7,630 nt of DNA from an uncultured Collinsella sp. (GCA_900752475.1 CAADVJ010000130.1:1-7630), one strand, 5' to 3'. Numbered from the stretch's first letter, positions 1-6,089 are shown. Made by a program: numbers and translations. Notes: generated by a model from the letters alone, not told the origin.

Positions 1-85
1 CCAGAGCGAGCAAGGTGCCTTGAAACGAGGCGGCATTGACCTTCTGGTCATGCCGCCGAAGTTGAAAGGCAGATTGCCGCTCTGG
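1..85 (+). other. Long imperfect hairpin, candidate structured RNA
   Basis: Bases 1-85 fold back on themselves with about 33 Watson-Crick pairs: 1-8/78-85, 10-13/74-77, 16-21/66-71, 24-26/61-63, 29-35/51-57 and 37-41/46-50, closed by a TTCT loop at 42-45. Single-base bulges are A9 and T36. The three internal loops (14-15/72-73, 22-23/64-65, 27-28/58-60) are all purine on the plus strand, and 22-23/64-65 is a tandem G-A mismatch. Purine-rich internal loops are common in folded RNAs, which favours the plus strand as the functional one. The stem reaches the window edge, so it may be longer. A frame is open through it on each strand, but none has family character that I recognise. It could be an RNA gene, a palindromic mobile remnant or a structured 3' region. 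The fold is seen; the function is unknown. Confidence 0.5.
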
Positions 86-105
86 CGGGCTTGCAGCGTC
101 GAGCC

Positions 106-132
106 GTTGCGCGGTTTGGAAAACCGCGCAAC
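106..132. other. 12-bp perfect hairpin just after the gntR stop
   Basis: Arms 106-117 (GTTGCGCGGTTT) and 121-132 are perfectly complementary around a 3-base GGA loop. The hairpin begins 5 bases past the regulator's stop codon at 138-140. It is well placed as a 3' end for that gene, but neither strand has a T-run after it, so it lacks the usual tail of an intrinsic terminator. It may stabilise the mRNA 3' end, or be part of the structured block at 1-85, from which it is separated by about 20 bases that contain a weak GGCT/AGCC pairing (88-91/102-105). Confidence 0.5.
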
Positions 133-137
133 TAGAG

Positions 138-857
138 CTACATGACCATAACGTAGCGCGATCCCACGTAGTACTGCTTACCCATCAAAACCGGCTCGTC
201 ATCGGGACCGGTAAAGCCGGCACGCAGGTTGAGCAGCGGATCGTGCGGAGCAATGCCCAGCTCGGCCGCCTGCTCGGCGTTAGCTCGAACGGCCTCGACC
301 GTACGGTAGCCAACCGAGACAATCGGCGTTCCGCCAACACGCTCGACCTCGGCAAAAATCGACTTGTCCTCAAGATCGGCCGTCAAAAGCTCACGGTAGG
401 CGTCAAACGGCACAAAGATGTTCTCCTCAAAGATGGGCTCGCCGTCGGCCGTACGCACGCGCTTGATATGCAGCAGCAGTGCATCCTTCTGCAGGCCAAA
501 GAACTCCATCTCGTTTTGGCGCGCCGGAACAATCTGGCGATCGACCACATGCGCACCGGCCTTCATGCCGTTGTTGGCACACAGCGTGGTAAACGTCTGC
601 AGCGTCGAGGCGTGAAACTGGCGGTTGATGTGCGGCGTGGAGACAAAGGTGCCACGGCCCTGCTGCTTAACCAGGTAGCCATCGGAGCACAGCTCCTCGA
701 CGGCTCGGCGCACCGTGATGCGGCTCACCTCGTACTGCTCGGCTAGCTCAAGCTCGGACGGAATACGCTCCTTGGGTGCATAAACACCTTTCTCGATCGC
801 ATCCTTGATTTCGTCGTAAATCTGCTGGTAAAGCGGTGCATTTTTGGGCGCGGGCAC
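138..857 (-). CDS. GntR/HutC-family transcriptional regulator with UTRA domain
   Basis: A 239-residue DNA-binding regulator. Residues about 8-72 are the GntR winged helix-turn-helix, with the recognition region IPSELELAEQYEVSRITVRR at 32-51 and the wing at KQQGRGTFV (64-72). Residues about 93-235 are a UTRA effector domain, the fold that binds sugars or other small ligands in HutC/FrlR/NagR-like proteins. The length matches the family. The start is GTG at 855-857 with a weak GAGTG Shine-Dalgarno 7 bases upstream; an ATG at 857-859 is in another frame. The gene is on the same strand as the PTS operon but separated from it by two genes. A motif shared by its own upstream region (895-907) and the PTS promoter suggests autoregulation and control of the PTS operon, with a phosphorylated sugar or glycated amine as the likely inducer. 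Family assignment is firm; target and ligand are inferred. Confidence 0.95.
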   Translation of the reverse strand: MPAPKNAPLYQQIYDEIKDAIEKGVYAPKERIPSELELAEQYEVSRITVRRAVEELCSDGYLVKQQGRGTFVSTPHINRQFHASTLQTFTTLCANNGMKAGAHVVDRQIVPARQNEMEFFGLQKDALLLHIKRVRTADGEPIFEENIFVPFDAYRELLTADLEDKSIFAEVERVGGTPIVSVGYRTVEAVRANAEQAAELGIAPHDPLLNLRAGFTGPDDEPVLMGKQYYVGSRYVMVM

Positions 858-870
858 ATCTGATCACTCT

Positions 871-886
871 TATCGAAATATCGAAA
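871..886. repeat. Tandem 8-bp repeat TATCGAAA x2
   Basis: TATCGAAA occurs twice back to back 14 bases upstream of the gntR GTG start, between the start codon and the putative operator at 895-907. It would lie in the leader or the core promoter. Two copies are too few to call a regulatory array, but the placement is notable. Confidence 0.5.
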
Positions 887-894
887 TAACTAAT

Positions 895-907
895 ACGTAT
901 ATAACGT
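895..907. promoter_or_regulatory. Putative operator of the UTRA regulator (gntR copy)
   Basis: ACGTATATAACGT, an inverted repeat of ACGT arms around 5 bases, lies 38 bases upstream of the regulator's start. Read on the other strand, the site at 7046-7058 before the PTS operon is ACGTATAAGACGT, which matches this one at 11 of 13 positions. TATAACGTCT is also present intact at both loci. HutC-type regulators typically bind short AT-rich palindromes with GT...AC cores, so this fits autoregulation. Binding is inferred. Confidence 0.5.
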
Positions 908-950
908 CTAGTTTCATGTTACCTCATATTGATAAAACGATACACCCTCC

Positions 951-991
951 CTACCAAAAAGCGACAGCTTCATTTTGGTAGGTTTTATCTG
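951..991. repeat. 41-bp intergenic repeat, copy 1
   Basis: This matches 3084-3124 at 37 of 41 positions in the same orientation, with differences only at repeat positions 3, 12, 18 and 21. It has inverted arms CTACCAAAA (951-959) and TTTTGGTAG (973-981), so it can form a 9-bp stem. It lies between the YitT terminator and the gntR promoter. It looks like a dispersed palindromic element of the REP kind; I see no coding content. Confidence 0.75.
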
Positions 992-1000
992 GGCAAACGA

Positions 1001-1036
1001 GAGCCCCTCGAAAGCAACGGGGCTTTCGAGGGGCTC
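1001..1036 (-). terminator. Hairpin terminator after the YitT-family gene
   Basis: A 15-bp perfect stem (1001-1015/1022-1036, arm GAGCCCCTCGAAAGC) with a 6-base loop starts about 40 bases past the stop codon at 1076. A slipped pairing (AACGAG with CTCGTT) could lengthen it to about 18 pairs. On the minus strand the stem is followed by TCGTTTGCCC, a weak T-tract, so termination may be imperfect. No plus-strand gene ends here. Confidence 0.6.
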
Positions 1037-1075
1037 GTTCGGATGGGTTGCGCAGGACCGGCAAATGCCAATACC

Positions 1076-2083
1076 CTACTTGCCGTCGTCCTGCTGTAGG
1101 CTGTCCTGCTCGCTGAGGCGCGCCTGCCTGCTGGCCATGCGCGCGGGCTTGTCGGGATCGGGTACGGCCGTGGGCATGGGTTCGTCGACATGACCGCCCC
1201 ACCAGCCGCCCACAAAGTTGAGCGTGTGGAACACATTGATCACGGCGCCGGGATCAATGTCGCACACTAGCTTGATAATGTCCTGGCCCTCATAGGTCGA
1301 GACAACGGCGTGCAGCAAATACATCTTTTCGCGGCTGTATCCGCCGATGACCTCGGCGCAGCTAATACCGTGCTGAAAATGGTCAACATAGGCGGTCATG
1401 ACTTCGTCTGCCTTGCGCGTCGTGATCTGCAACGTCACACGGTCGTAGCGACGATAGAAACTGTCGATGGTCTTGGTCGAAATAAACTGGAACACGATGG
1501 AGTACGCCGCGTTGTCCCAGCCAAACATAAAGCCAAAGATCGCCAGGATAAAGCAGTTGAAACCAAAGATGACGCCCCAGATGGTCTTGCCCGTGTGGTT
1601 GGAAACCCACAACGCGATAAAATCGGTGCCGCCGGTGGATGCGCCGGACTTAAGCGCGATGGCGGCGCCCAGACCCGAGACCACGCCGCCAAAAATGATG
1701 AGCATGATCTTGTCGCCCAAAAACGGCGCGAAGTGAAAGACGTTGAGAAACAGCGACGAGAGCACGACCTGCATCATCGAGAAGATGACGAAGCGCTTGC
1801 TAATGCCGCTCCAGCATAGGAGCGCCACGGGGATGTTGAGCGCGAGCATGCCGAGCGAGATGTCGATATGAACGCCGCCCAGCGAGGTAACGCGATCGAG
1901 TAGGACCGCGACGCCGGTGAGACCGCTCGGGAGCAGGTCGGCGGGCTGAATGAACGCCTGGATCAGAAATGTCTGGAGGACGGCAGAAATTGTGACCGCC
2001 ACGGCGGTAATAGCGCGGCGGACGATGGTAAGGCGGCCGAGCACGAGCACGCGGTCCGTGAGCTGTTCGATGGCGTTCGCCAC
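1076..2083 (-). CDS. YitT family (DUF161/DUF2179) membrane protein
   Basis: A 335-residue predicted inner-membrane protein. Residues about 22-210 are the YitT membrane domain, with roughly five hydrophobic segments (about 24-45, 53-67, 76-92, 98-115, 126-145, 166-188) and the signature SGASTGGTDF at 146-155. Residues about 215-295 are the soluble DUF2179 domain, with GISCAEVIGGYS (239-250) and INVFHTLNFVGG (282-293). Family members usually have about 280-300 residues. This one carries an extra charged tail (about 298-335, rich in D, P, R, Q). The start is GTG at 2081-2083 with AAAGGAG 5 bases upstream. The gene has its own likely promoter and a hairpin terminator, so it appears monocistronic. 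Family proteins are poorly understood and proposed to be transporters or sensors; I can offer no substrate and see no clear link with the PTS genes. Confidence 0.92.
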   Translation of the reverse strand: MANAIEQLTDRVLVLGRLTIVRRAITAVAVTISAVLQTFLIQAFIQPADLLPSGLTGVAVLLDRVTSLGGVHIDISLGMLALNIPVALLCWSGISKRFVIFSMMQVVLSSLFLNVFHFAPFLGDKIMLIIFGGVVSGLGAAIALKSGASTGGTDFIALWVSNHTGKTIWGVIFGFNCFILAIFGFMFGWDNAAYSIVFQFISTKTIDSFYRRYDRVTLQITTRKADEVMTAYVDHFQHGISCAEVIGGYSREKMYLLHAVVSTYEGQDIIKLVCDIDPGAVINVFHTLNFVGGWWGGHVDEPMPTAVPDPDKPARMASRQARLSEQDSLQQDDGK

Positions 2084-2128
2084 GGAGGCTCCTTTCGAAG
2101 GCAGATATAGTTGTGGGGCATGCCCGCG

Positions 2129-2134
2129 ATTGTA
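2129..2134 (-). promoter_or_regulatory. Possible -10 box for the YitT-family gene
   Basis: TACAAT on the minus strand lies about 45 bases upstream of the GTG start and is one base from the TATAAT consensus. The nearest -35-like hexamer (TTGAAG, 2155-2160) is 20 bases away, longer than ideal. A GGGCATGCCC palindrome (2116-2125) sits around the expected transcription start. Confidence 0.35.
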
Positions 2135-2221
2135 GCATGGAGCGTGCGGGGGCGCTTCAATTCACCCTCTCTCGACAACCAAAACGGGAAAAGCAAGCCC
2201 GCGACCAATGGCCCAAATTCC

Positions 2222-2340
2222 AAGTGAGTAGACTTTTCGTGACCTGCCGAGCACACCAAAAACTGTCACCTCTGTGACCTGCGGTTTTACTAAGGCAGAT
2301 ACGCCTTGTGCTCGACCTGCGCCAAAAAGTCTACTCACTT
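2222..2340. repeat. 119-bp inverted-repeat element (MITE-like or REP-like)
   Basis: The element is bounded by 16-bp perfect inverted repeats, AAGTGAGTAGACTTTT at 2222-2237 and its reverse complement at 2325-2340. A second inverted pair, CGAGCAC (2248-2254) and GTGCTCG (2308-2314), nests inside. Within that are two small hairpins, 2265-2269/2274-2278 and 2292-2296/2303-2307. A transcript could therefore fold as a four-way junction. GACCTGC occurs three times (2241, 2276, 2314). There is no coding frame and no obvious target-site duplication. The element fills most of the gene-free 2084-2437 stretch. The rest, 2341-2437, shows only a degenerate 13-bp direct repeat (2347-2359 and 2368-2380, 12/13 identical) and no clear terminator for the HAD gene. 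A miniature mobile element is the best guess. Confidence 0.65.
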
Positions 2341-2437
2341 AGTCCGAATCGAAGCCAAACGGATCAAAATCGAAACCAAATTGAGCCAGTCCACCGCAAA
2401 AAACGTTTGAACCCGTGCTTCTCGCGGCGGATTGACA

Positions 2438-3067
2438 CTACAAAGCGGCCAAAATATCGGTCAGATTATCAATAACGGCATCGGCTCGCGATTGATCGAG
2501 GTTGACGCCCTCGTGCGGACGCAGTGCCAGGACGCGGGCGCCGGAACGTTTGCCAGCCTCGATCCCCAAAGGCGAATCCTCGATAACCAGGCACTCGGCA
2601 GGCTCCACCCCCAGCGCCTCCATGGCACGCAGGTAGATCTCGGGGTCGGGCTTACACGCACTGCACTCGTGACCGCTGATGGTGTAGTCCAGCACATCGG
2701 CGATACCGGCAATCTCTACCAGCTCGTCAATGAGCTCACGATAAGACGAGCTCGCGATGGCACACTTCACGCCGCGCTCGTGCAGTGCGCGCATCACCGG
2801 CTCCGTCTGCTCGTTGAGCAGCTCGGCATACGGAACGGGATGGTCCGGGCTATAGACCTGCTTGTACTCCACGCGCAGACGCTCGCGCAGCTCAACATCG
2901 TCGGGCACCAGCGCCTCCCAAATGGCCGGCTCGTTAGACCCCGAAAGATCGGGGATCTCGTCAAAGTGAAAGCCCTTCTCCTCCATAAACGCCACGCGGC
3001 GACGGTTGTAGAACCACTCGGTATCGACCAGCACGCCGTCCATATCAAACAGCACCGCCTTGATCAT
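2438..3067 (-). CDS. HAD-superfamily phosphatase, beta-phosphoglucomutase-like
   Basis: A 209-residue soluble hydrolase with all four HAD motifs. Motif I is FDMDGVLVDT (7-16), with nucleophile D8 and acid/base D10. Motif II is S106 in IASSS. Motif III is K139 in KPDPEIY. Motif IV is ED at 163-164 in VIEDSPLGIEAG. The cap helices between motifs I and II (about 18-90) and the motif spacing match the phosphatase/beta-phosphoglucomutase branch, which acts on small sugar phosphates. The start is ATG at 3065-3067, because GGGAGGAG lies 6 bases upstream. Upstream in-frame starts at 3073 or 3190 would place the ribosome site inside the gene or read through the neighbouring terminator. It is separated from the PTS operon by that terminator, so any shared pathway is unproven; it could dephosphorylate a sugar phosphate that accumulates. 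The substrate cannot be named from sequence. Confidence 0.92.
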   Translation of the reverse strand: MIKAVLFDMDGVLVDTEWFYNRRRVAFMEEKGFHFDEIPDLSGSNEPAIWEALVPDDVELRERLRVEYKQVYSPDHPVPYAELLNEQTEPVMRALHERGVKCAIASSSYRELIDELVEIAGIADVLDYTISGHECSACKPDPEIYLRAMEALGVEPAECLVIEDSPLGIEAGKRSGARVLALRPHEGVNLDQSRADAVIDNLTDILAAL

Positions 3068-3083
3068 ACGCATCTCCTCCCAC

Positions 3084-3124
3084 CTGCCAAAAAGGGACAG
3101 GTTTATTTTGGTAGGTTTTATCTG
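3084..3124. repeat. 41-bp intergenic repeat, copy 2
   Basis: The second copy of the 951-991 repeat, 37/41 identical and in the same orientation. Its arms CTGCCAAAA and TTTTGGTAG still pair if one G-T wobble is allowed. It ends about 5 bases before the HAD gene's Shine-Dalgarno and so would lie in that gene's promoter or leader. It shares the words AAAGGGAC and ATTTTGG with the palindrome region at 4304-4340, hinting at a wider repeat family. Confidence 0.75.
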
Positions 3125-3161
3125 AGGTTTTGTGGCGCGACGGATACGCCCTCCCCAGAGC

Positions 3162-3197
3162 AAAAAAAGGGGACGGGGCGCAAACCCCATCCCCTTT
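3162..3197 (-). terminator. Intrinsic terminator of the PTS-SIS operon
   Basis: On the minus strand a 13-bp stem (3166-3178 with 3185-3197, one G-U pair, otherwise perfect, very GC-rich) with a 6-base loop runs directly into a run of seven Ts. It begins about 30 bases after the SIS gene's stop codon. It is the clearest terminator in the window and separates the operon from the HAD gene. Confidence 0.92.
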
Positions 3198-3228
3198 CAA
3201 TCAACCCGTAAGGTTTACTTACTTGTGA

Positions 3229-4212
3229 TTAGTAGGAAAGCTTCCACATGTAGCGACGCATGGTCAGCGGGTGCTGACGGGCCTCGGCGATCTGGTTGCC
3301 GTACTCGCGCATAACGGCGAGGTGCAGCAGCGGGTTGAAGTAGGTGACGACGCTCGCGGGCACGGCGTCAGCCAGGCCGTAGTCCTTGGAGTCGATCAGA
3401 GCGACCTTGGCGCCCATGCGCTCGAGGAAGGTGAGGGCGCGGGCGTCCATCGGACGGGTGGCGCCATCGGACATGAAGAAGACGTAGGGCTTACCCTCGG
3501 TGGAAACCTCGAACGGGCCGTGGAAGTACTCGCCGGTGTTGTAGGCGGCGGCGTCGATCCACTGCATCTCGGTGAACAGGAAGGCGGCGTGAGAATAAGC
3601 CATCTTCTCGGAGGCACCGGAAGCCATGAAGTAGATCATCTTGTCGTCCTTGAAGTCCTGAGCGAACTGCTTGGCAAGACCCTTGGCGGACTGAGCGGCG
3701 TTCTCGCAGAGCTCGAAGACGTTGGTGAGGCCGGTGATCATGTCCTCGTAGTGGTCATAGCCCTCGGTCTGCTGAAGGATCTCGACAGCAAGAGCGATGG
3801 CGTAGCCGGGCTTCTCGCACTTGGCAGCGAAGTTGGCGTGGAAGCCGTGAACGATGACGTAGTCAGCGTCGACGGTCAGAGCGGAGCCAGCCTTGTTGGT
3901 GAGGGAGACGACCGGGCAGTTGTGCTTCTTGGCGGTCTTGTTGGCCTCGACGGTCTCGGGCGTGGAGCCACCGAGGGAGCAGGTGATCACGAAGGTGTGC
4001 TCGTTGACCCAGGAAGGCGTGTCGTAGTTGAACTCGTTAGCGGTAAAGATCTGAACGTTCAGCTTGTCCGTGTTGTTGGCCAGGAAGTACTTGGCGGGGT
4101 AAAGGTCGGACATGGAAGCACCGCAGCCGACGAAGGCGACGCTGTGGATCTCGTGGTTGGACAGGACGTCAGCGACGATCTGCTTAGGGAGGTTAAGGTC
4201 GATCTCGTACAT
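3229..4212 (-). CDS. SIS-domain sugar-phosphate enzyme, probable fructosamine 6-phosphate deglycase
   Basis: A 327-residue cytoplasmic protein with two sugar-isomerase (SIS) domains, about 20-150 and 185-310. Phosphosugar-binding features are FVGCGASMSD (27-36) and the loop CSLGGSTPET (78-87). GEYFHGPFE (227-235) is the conserved GE..HGP motif of the GlmS isomerase/FrlB group, so E228 and H231 are the likely catalytic or substrate-contact residues. The C-terminus, HPLTMRRYMWKLSY, recalls the RRY...Y end of FrlB deglycases; AgaS-type deaminases are longer. It is the last gene of the PTS operon and would act on the 6-phosphate the PTS delivers: cleavage of a glycated amine to glucose 6-phosphate plus amine, or an isomerase/deaminase step on an amino sugar. 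The start is ATG at 4210-4212 with AAGGA 9 bases upstream; the in-frame ATG at 4221 abuts that site. The SIS family is certain; the deglycase role is moderately likely. Confidence 0.88.
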   Translation of the reverse strand: MYEIDLNLPKQIVADVLSNHEIHSVAFVGCGASMSDLYPAKYFLANNTDKLNVQIFTANEFNYDTPSWVNEHTFVITCSLGGSTPETVEANKTAKKHNCPVVSLTNKAGSALTVDADYVIVHGFHANFAAKCEKPGYAIALAVEILQQTEGYDHYEDMITGLTNVFELCENAAQSAKGLAKQFAQDFKDDKMIYFMASGASEKMAYSHAAFLFTEMQWIDAAAYNTGEYFHGPFEVSTEGKPYVFFMSDGATRPMDARALTFLERMGAKVALIDSKDYGLADAVPASVVTYFNPLLHLAVMREYGNQIAEARQHPLTMRRYMWKLSY

Positions 4213-4303
4213 CTGACACATTCCTTTCGATTTTTGCGGCGCCACATTGCCGGGCGCTCGCAGGGTTACCGTGGTTTGGACCGAGTCGCCGGCCCGTTGA
4301 GGA

Positions 4304-4332
4304 TGCGACAAAGGGACTGTCCCATTGTCGCA
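4304..4332. repeat. 29-bp near-perfect palindrome
   Basis: TGCGACAA (4304-4311) and GGGAC (4313-4317) are mirrored by GTCCC (4319-4323) and TTGTCGCA (4325-4332), with one A-A mismatch and a single central base. It lies within the 199-bp gap between the EIID and SIS genes. Words of this type recur in intergenic DNA of many bacteria as REP-like elements; here it may also act as an mRNA hairpin. There is no T-tail directly after it on the minus strand. Confidence 0.7.
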
Positions 4333-4346
4333 TTTTGGGGATGGAA

Positions 4347-4377
4347 GCCTGCCTGGGGTATGGGATGCCAGGCAGGC
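4347..4377 (-). other. Hairpin between the EIID and SIS genes
   Basis: A 10-bp perfect stem (GCCTGCCTGG, 4347-4356, with 4368-4377) and an 11-base loop lie 35 bases downstream of the EIID stop. On the minus strand TTCCATCCCC follows, with no T-run, so it is not a typical terminator. Together with the palindrome at 4304-4332 it could protect the upstream PTS mRNA or lower SIS expression relative to the PTS. I see no convincing separate promoter in 4213-4303. Confidence 0.55.
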
Positions 4378-4411
4378 CCCCGGGGGAAAGCGGTTAGACG
4401 CTTGGTCGCGA

Positions 4412-5245
4412 CTAGGCCAGGATGCCGGCCGCGGAGAGGGCGATGCCGCCCACGATGGCGATCACGAGAAGCCAACCGGTGTTGACGTTCTTCTTGATGA
4501 GCCAGTACATAAGGCCGGTGAGGCCAAGGGAGATCATCTGGGGCATCATGCCGTCTAGGATGTCCTGGATAACGACGGTACCCTCAGCGAACTTCAGCGG
4601 GGTGGTAGCGCCGATCAGCGTAGCGATCATGCCGCCCACGGACATAAGACCCACGATGCCGCAGACATACATGAGCTTCTCCATGAGGTCGCCGCCCTGA
4701 AGCTTGCTCAGGTACTCGTGGCCGCCCTGATAGCCCATCTTGGCTGCGAACCAAGTGATCAGCACAGAGGGGACGATGGAGATGAGCATGGCCAGGATCG
4801 GGCCCATGATGGAGCCCTGCTGAGCCAGCTGAACGCCCAGGCCAAAGGCGATAACGCGGATGGTGCCCTGGAAGAAGGAGTCACCGATACCGGAAAGCGG
4901 ACCCATGAGGGAGGTCTTGACCGCGTTGATCGAATCGGGATCGAAGTTCTCGGGATCCTTGGCGTACTCCTCCTCCATGGAGGCGGAGAGGCCCAGAATG
5001 AAAGCGCTCGTCTGCGGGGTGCAGTTGTAGAACGCCATGTGACGGTGGTAAGCCTCTTTCTTAGCAGCGAGCTGCTTGGGGTCGGACTCATCCGGATAGA
5101 GGCGATCGAGCGTGGGAACCATGCCGTAGAGGAAGCCCATGTTCATCTGACGCTCGTAGTTCCAAGAGGCCTGGATGGCCCAGGAGCGCCAGAAGAACTG
5201 GCTGACCTTCTTGTTCAGGGACACGTCCTTGGTTGCGGTTGCCAT
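4412..5245 (-). CDS. PTS mannose/fructose/sorbose-family EIID component
   Basis: A 277-residue membrane subunit that, with EIIC, forms the sugar channel of a mannose-family PTS. Family landmarks are ASWNYERQMNMGFLYGMVP (26-44) near the N-terminus, AFILGLSASMEEEYA (81-95), and GPLSGIGDSFFQG (115-127), the highly conserved EIID signature. Hydrophobic segments follow at about 130-165, 192-212, 236-250 and 256-277. Length is normal for the family. The start is ATG at 5243-5245 with AAGGAGG 8 bases upstream; longer in-frame starts read back into the EIIC gene. The Shine-Dalgarno overlaps the EIIC stop codon, so the two subunits are probably translationally coupled, as expected for a fixed-ratio complex. 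The substrate cannot be read from this subunit alone. Confidence 0.96.
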   Translation of the reverse strand: MATATKDVSLNKKVSQFFWRSWAIQASWNYERQMNMGFLYGMVPTLDRLYPDESDPKQLAAKKEAYHRHMAFYNCTPQTSAFILGLSASMEEEYAKDPENFDPDSINAVKTSLMGPLSGIGDSFFQGTIRVIAFGLGVQLAQQGSIMGPILAMLISIVPSVLITWFAAKMGYQGGHEYLSKLQGGDLMEKLMYVCGIVGLMSVGGMIATLIGATTPLKFAEGTVVIQDILDGMMPQMISLGLTGLMYWLIKKNVNTGWLLVIAIVGGIALSAAGILA

Positions 5246-5258
5246 AGTGTGTTCCTCC

Positions 5259-6053
5259 TTAGTCTTCGTCGTCTTCGAGCGGATCGTAGTCGGAATCGAC
5301 ACCGGCGGCTGCATGGGAACCGTTGAACTTGAAGCCCATGAAGACGACAGCCAGGCACACACCGATCAGAGCGACCGCGATGACGGACAGGTTGAGGTAA
5401 GCGGCGAGCAGGAAACCGATGAACAGGAACGGAGTCATACCCTTCTTGATCATCATGGTGAGCAGCAGGGCCAAGCCGTAGGCGGTCATGATCTTGGTCG
5501 AAACGTTAAGACCAGTGGACAGCCACTCGGGAACCATGTTGACGATGGCCTGAACCAGGTCGGTGCCAACAAAGACGGCGAGGAAGATCGGCAGGAAGTA
5601 CATGACGGCGTACAGACCGGAGCCGGCGCAGATGTGCATGCGGTAGGCGGTCTTGAACTTTCCGTTATCGATCGCGCTATCTGCCACATGGGTGAGGGCG
5701 GCGATGATGGAACGGAACACGATGCCGAGGAGCTGACCCAGGACGGCGACCGGGATGGCGATCGTCATGGCGGTCTCGGCGGAAGCATCGGTCAGGCACG
5801 CAAAGGCAGCGGCCACGATGCCGCCCAGGACCATATCGGGCGGAACGGCGGCGCCGACCTGCACCAGGCCCATGGACACGAGCTCGACGGCGGCACCGAC
5901 GGCAAGGCCGGTGGGCACATCGCCCAGCAGCAGACCGACGAGCGTAGCGCCAACGAGGGGCTGCTCGAAGTTAAGACGACCGAGCAGGCGGGAGTCCCAC
6001 ATGCAGAACACGCCGACGAGGCCGACGAGCACCGCACTGATGAACGTATTCAT
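5259..6053 (-). CDS. PTS mannose/fructose/sorbose-family EIIC component
   Basis: A 264-residue polytopic inner-membrane subunit of the mannose-family PTS. The sorbose-type EIIC pattern is clear: N-terminal membrane helix (about 2-20), QPLVGATLVGLLLGD (31-45), and the conserved block VELVSMGLVQVGAAVPPD (56-73) followed by GGIVAAAFA. Further hydrophobic segments lie near 96-120, 145-165, 190-220 and 222-242. The ATG at 6051-6053 has AAAGGAG 6 bases upstream. The gene sits 36 bases after the EIIAB gene and 13 bases before EIID. The C-terminus ends in an acidic tail (DSDYDPLEDDED, 253-264), which I regard as unusual for this subunit, though I have not compared homologs. Assignment is firm; the transported sugar is unknown. 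Confidence 0.96.
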   Translation of the reverse strand: MNTFISAVLVGLVGVFCMWDSRLLGRLNFEQPLVGATLVGLLLGDVPTGLAVGAAVELVSMGLVQVGAAVPPDMVLGGIVAAAFACLTDASAETAMTIAIPVAVLGQLLGIVFRSIIAALTHVADSAIDNGKFKTAYRMHICAGSGLYAVMYFLPIFLAVFVGTDLVQAIVNMVPEWLSTGLNVSTKIMTAYGLALLLTMMIKKGMTPFLFIGFLLAAYLNLSVIAVALIGVCLAVVFMGFKFNGSHAAAGVDSDYDPLEDDED

Positions 6054-6070
6054 ACCCTTCTCCTTTCAGT

Positions 6071-6084
6071 CAGGCAAAAGCCTG
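6071..6084 (-). other. Small hairpin in the EIIAB-EIIC junction
   Basis: CAGGC and GCCTG pair around a 4-base T loop on the minus strand, in the 36-base gap between the EIIAB stop and the EIIC Shine-Dalgarno. It is weak (5 bp). It could tune the ratio of soluble to membrane subunits or be incidental. Confidence 0.35.
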
Positions 6085-6089
6085 GTTGA

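Noticed and set aside
2..142. Open frame on the plus strand entering from the window edge (and open frames on the minus strand of the same stretch)
   Set aside because: No recognisable protein motif, and the DNA is dominated by a long inverted repeat. It cannot be supported as a gene without the left flank.
243..746. Plus-strand frame of 167 codons opposite gntR
   Set aside because: The minus-strand product is a complete GntR/UTRA protein; the antisense product has no family features.
2241..2320. Three GACCTGC copies as a possible CRISPR or iteron array
   Set aside because: Copies are only 7 bp, unevenly spaced, and sit within the inverted-repeat element; there are no spacer-like units and no cas or rep gene.
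3068..3190. Upstream in-frame start for the HAD gene
   Set aside because: It would translate the 41-bp repeat and part of the PTS terminator, and the extra residues precede the usual HAD N-terminus (KAVLFDMDG). The strong Shine-Dalgarno fits the ATG at 3067.
3271..4485. Plus-strand open frame of 404 codons opposite the SIS gene
   Set aside because: It lies antisense to a clearly conserved gene, its product is low-complexity G/V/L/D, and it has no family signature. It is a shadow created by GC-rich codon usage.
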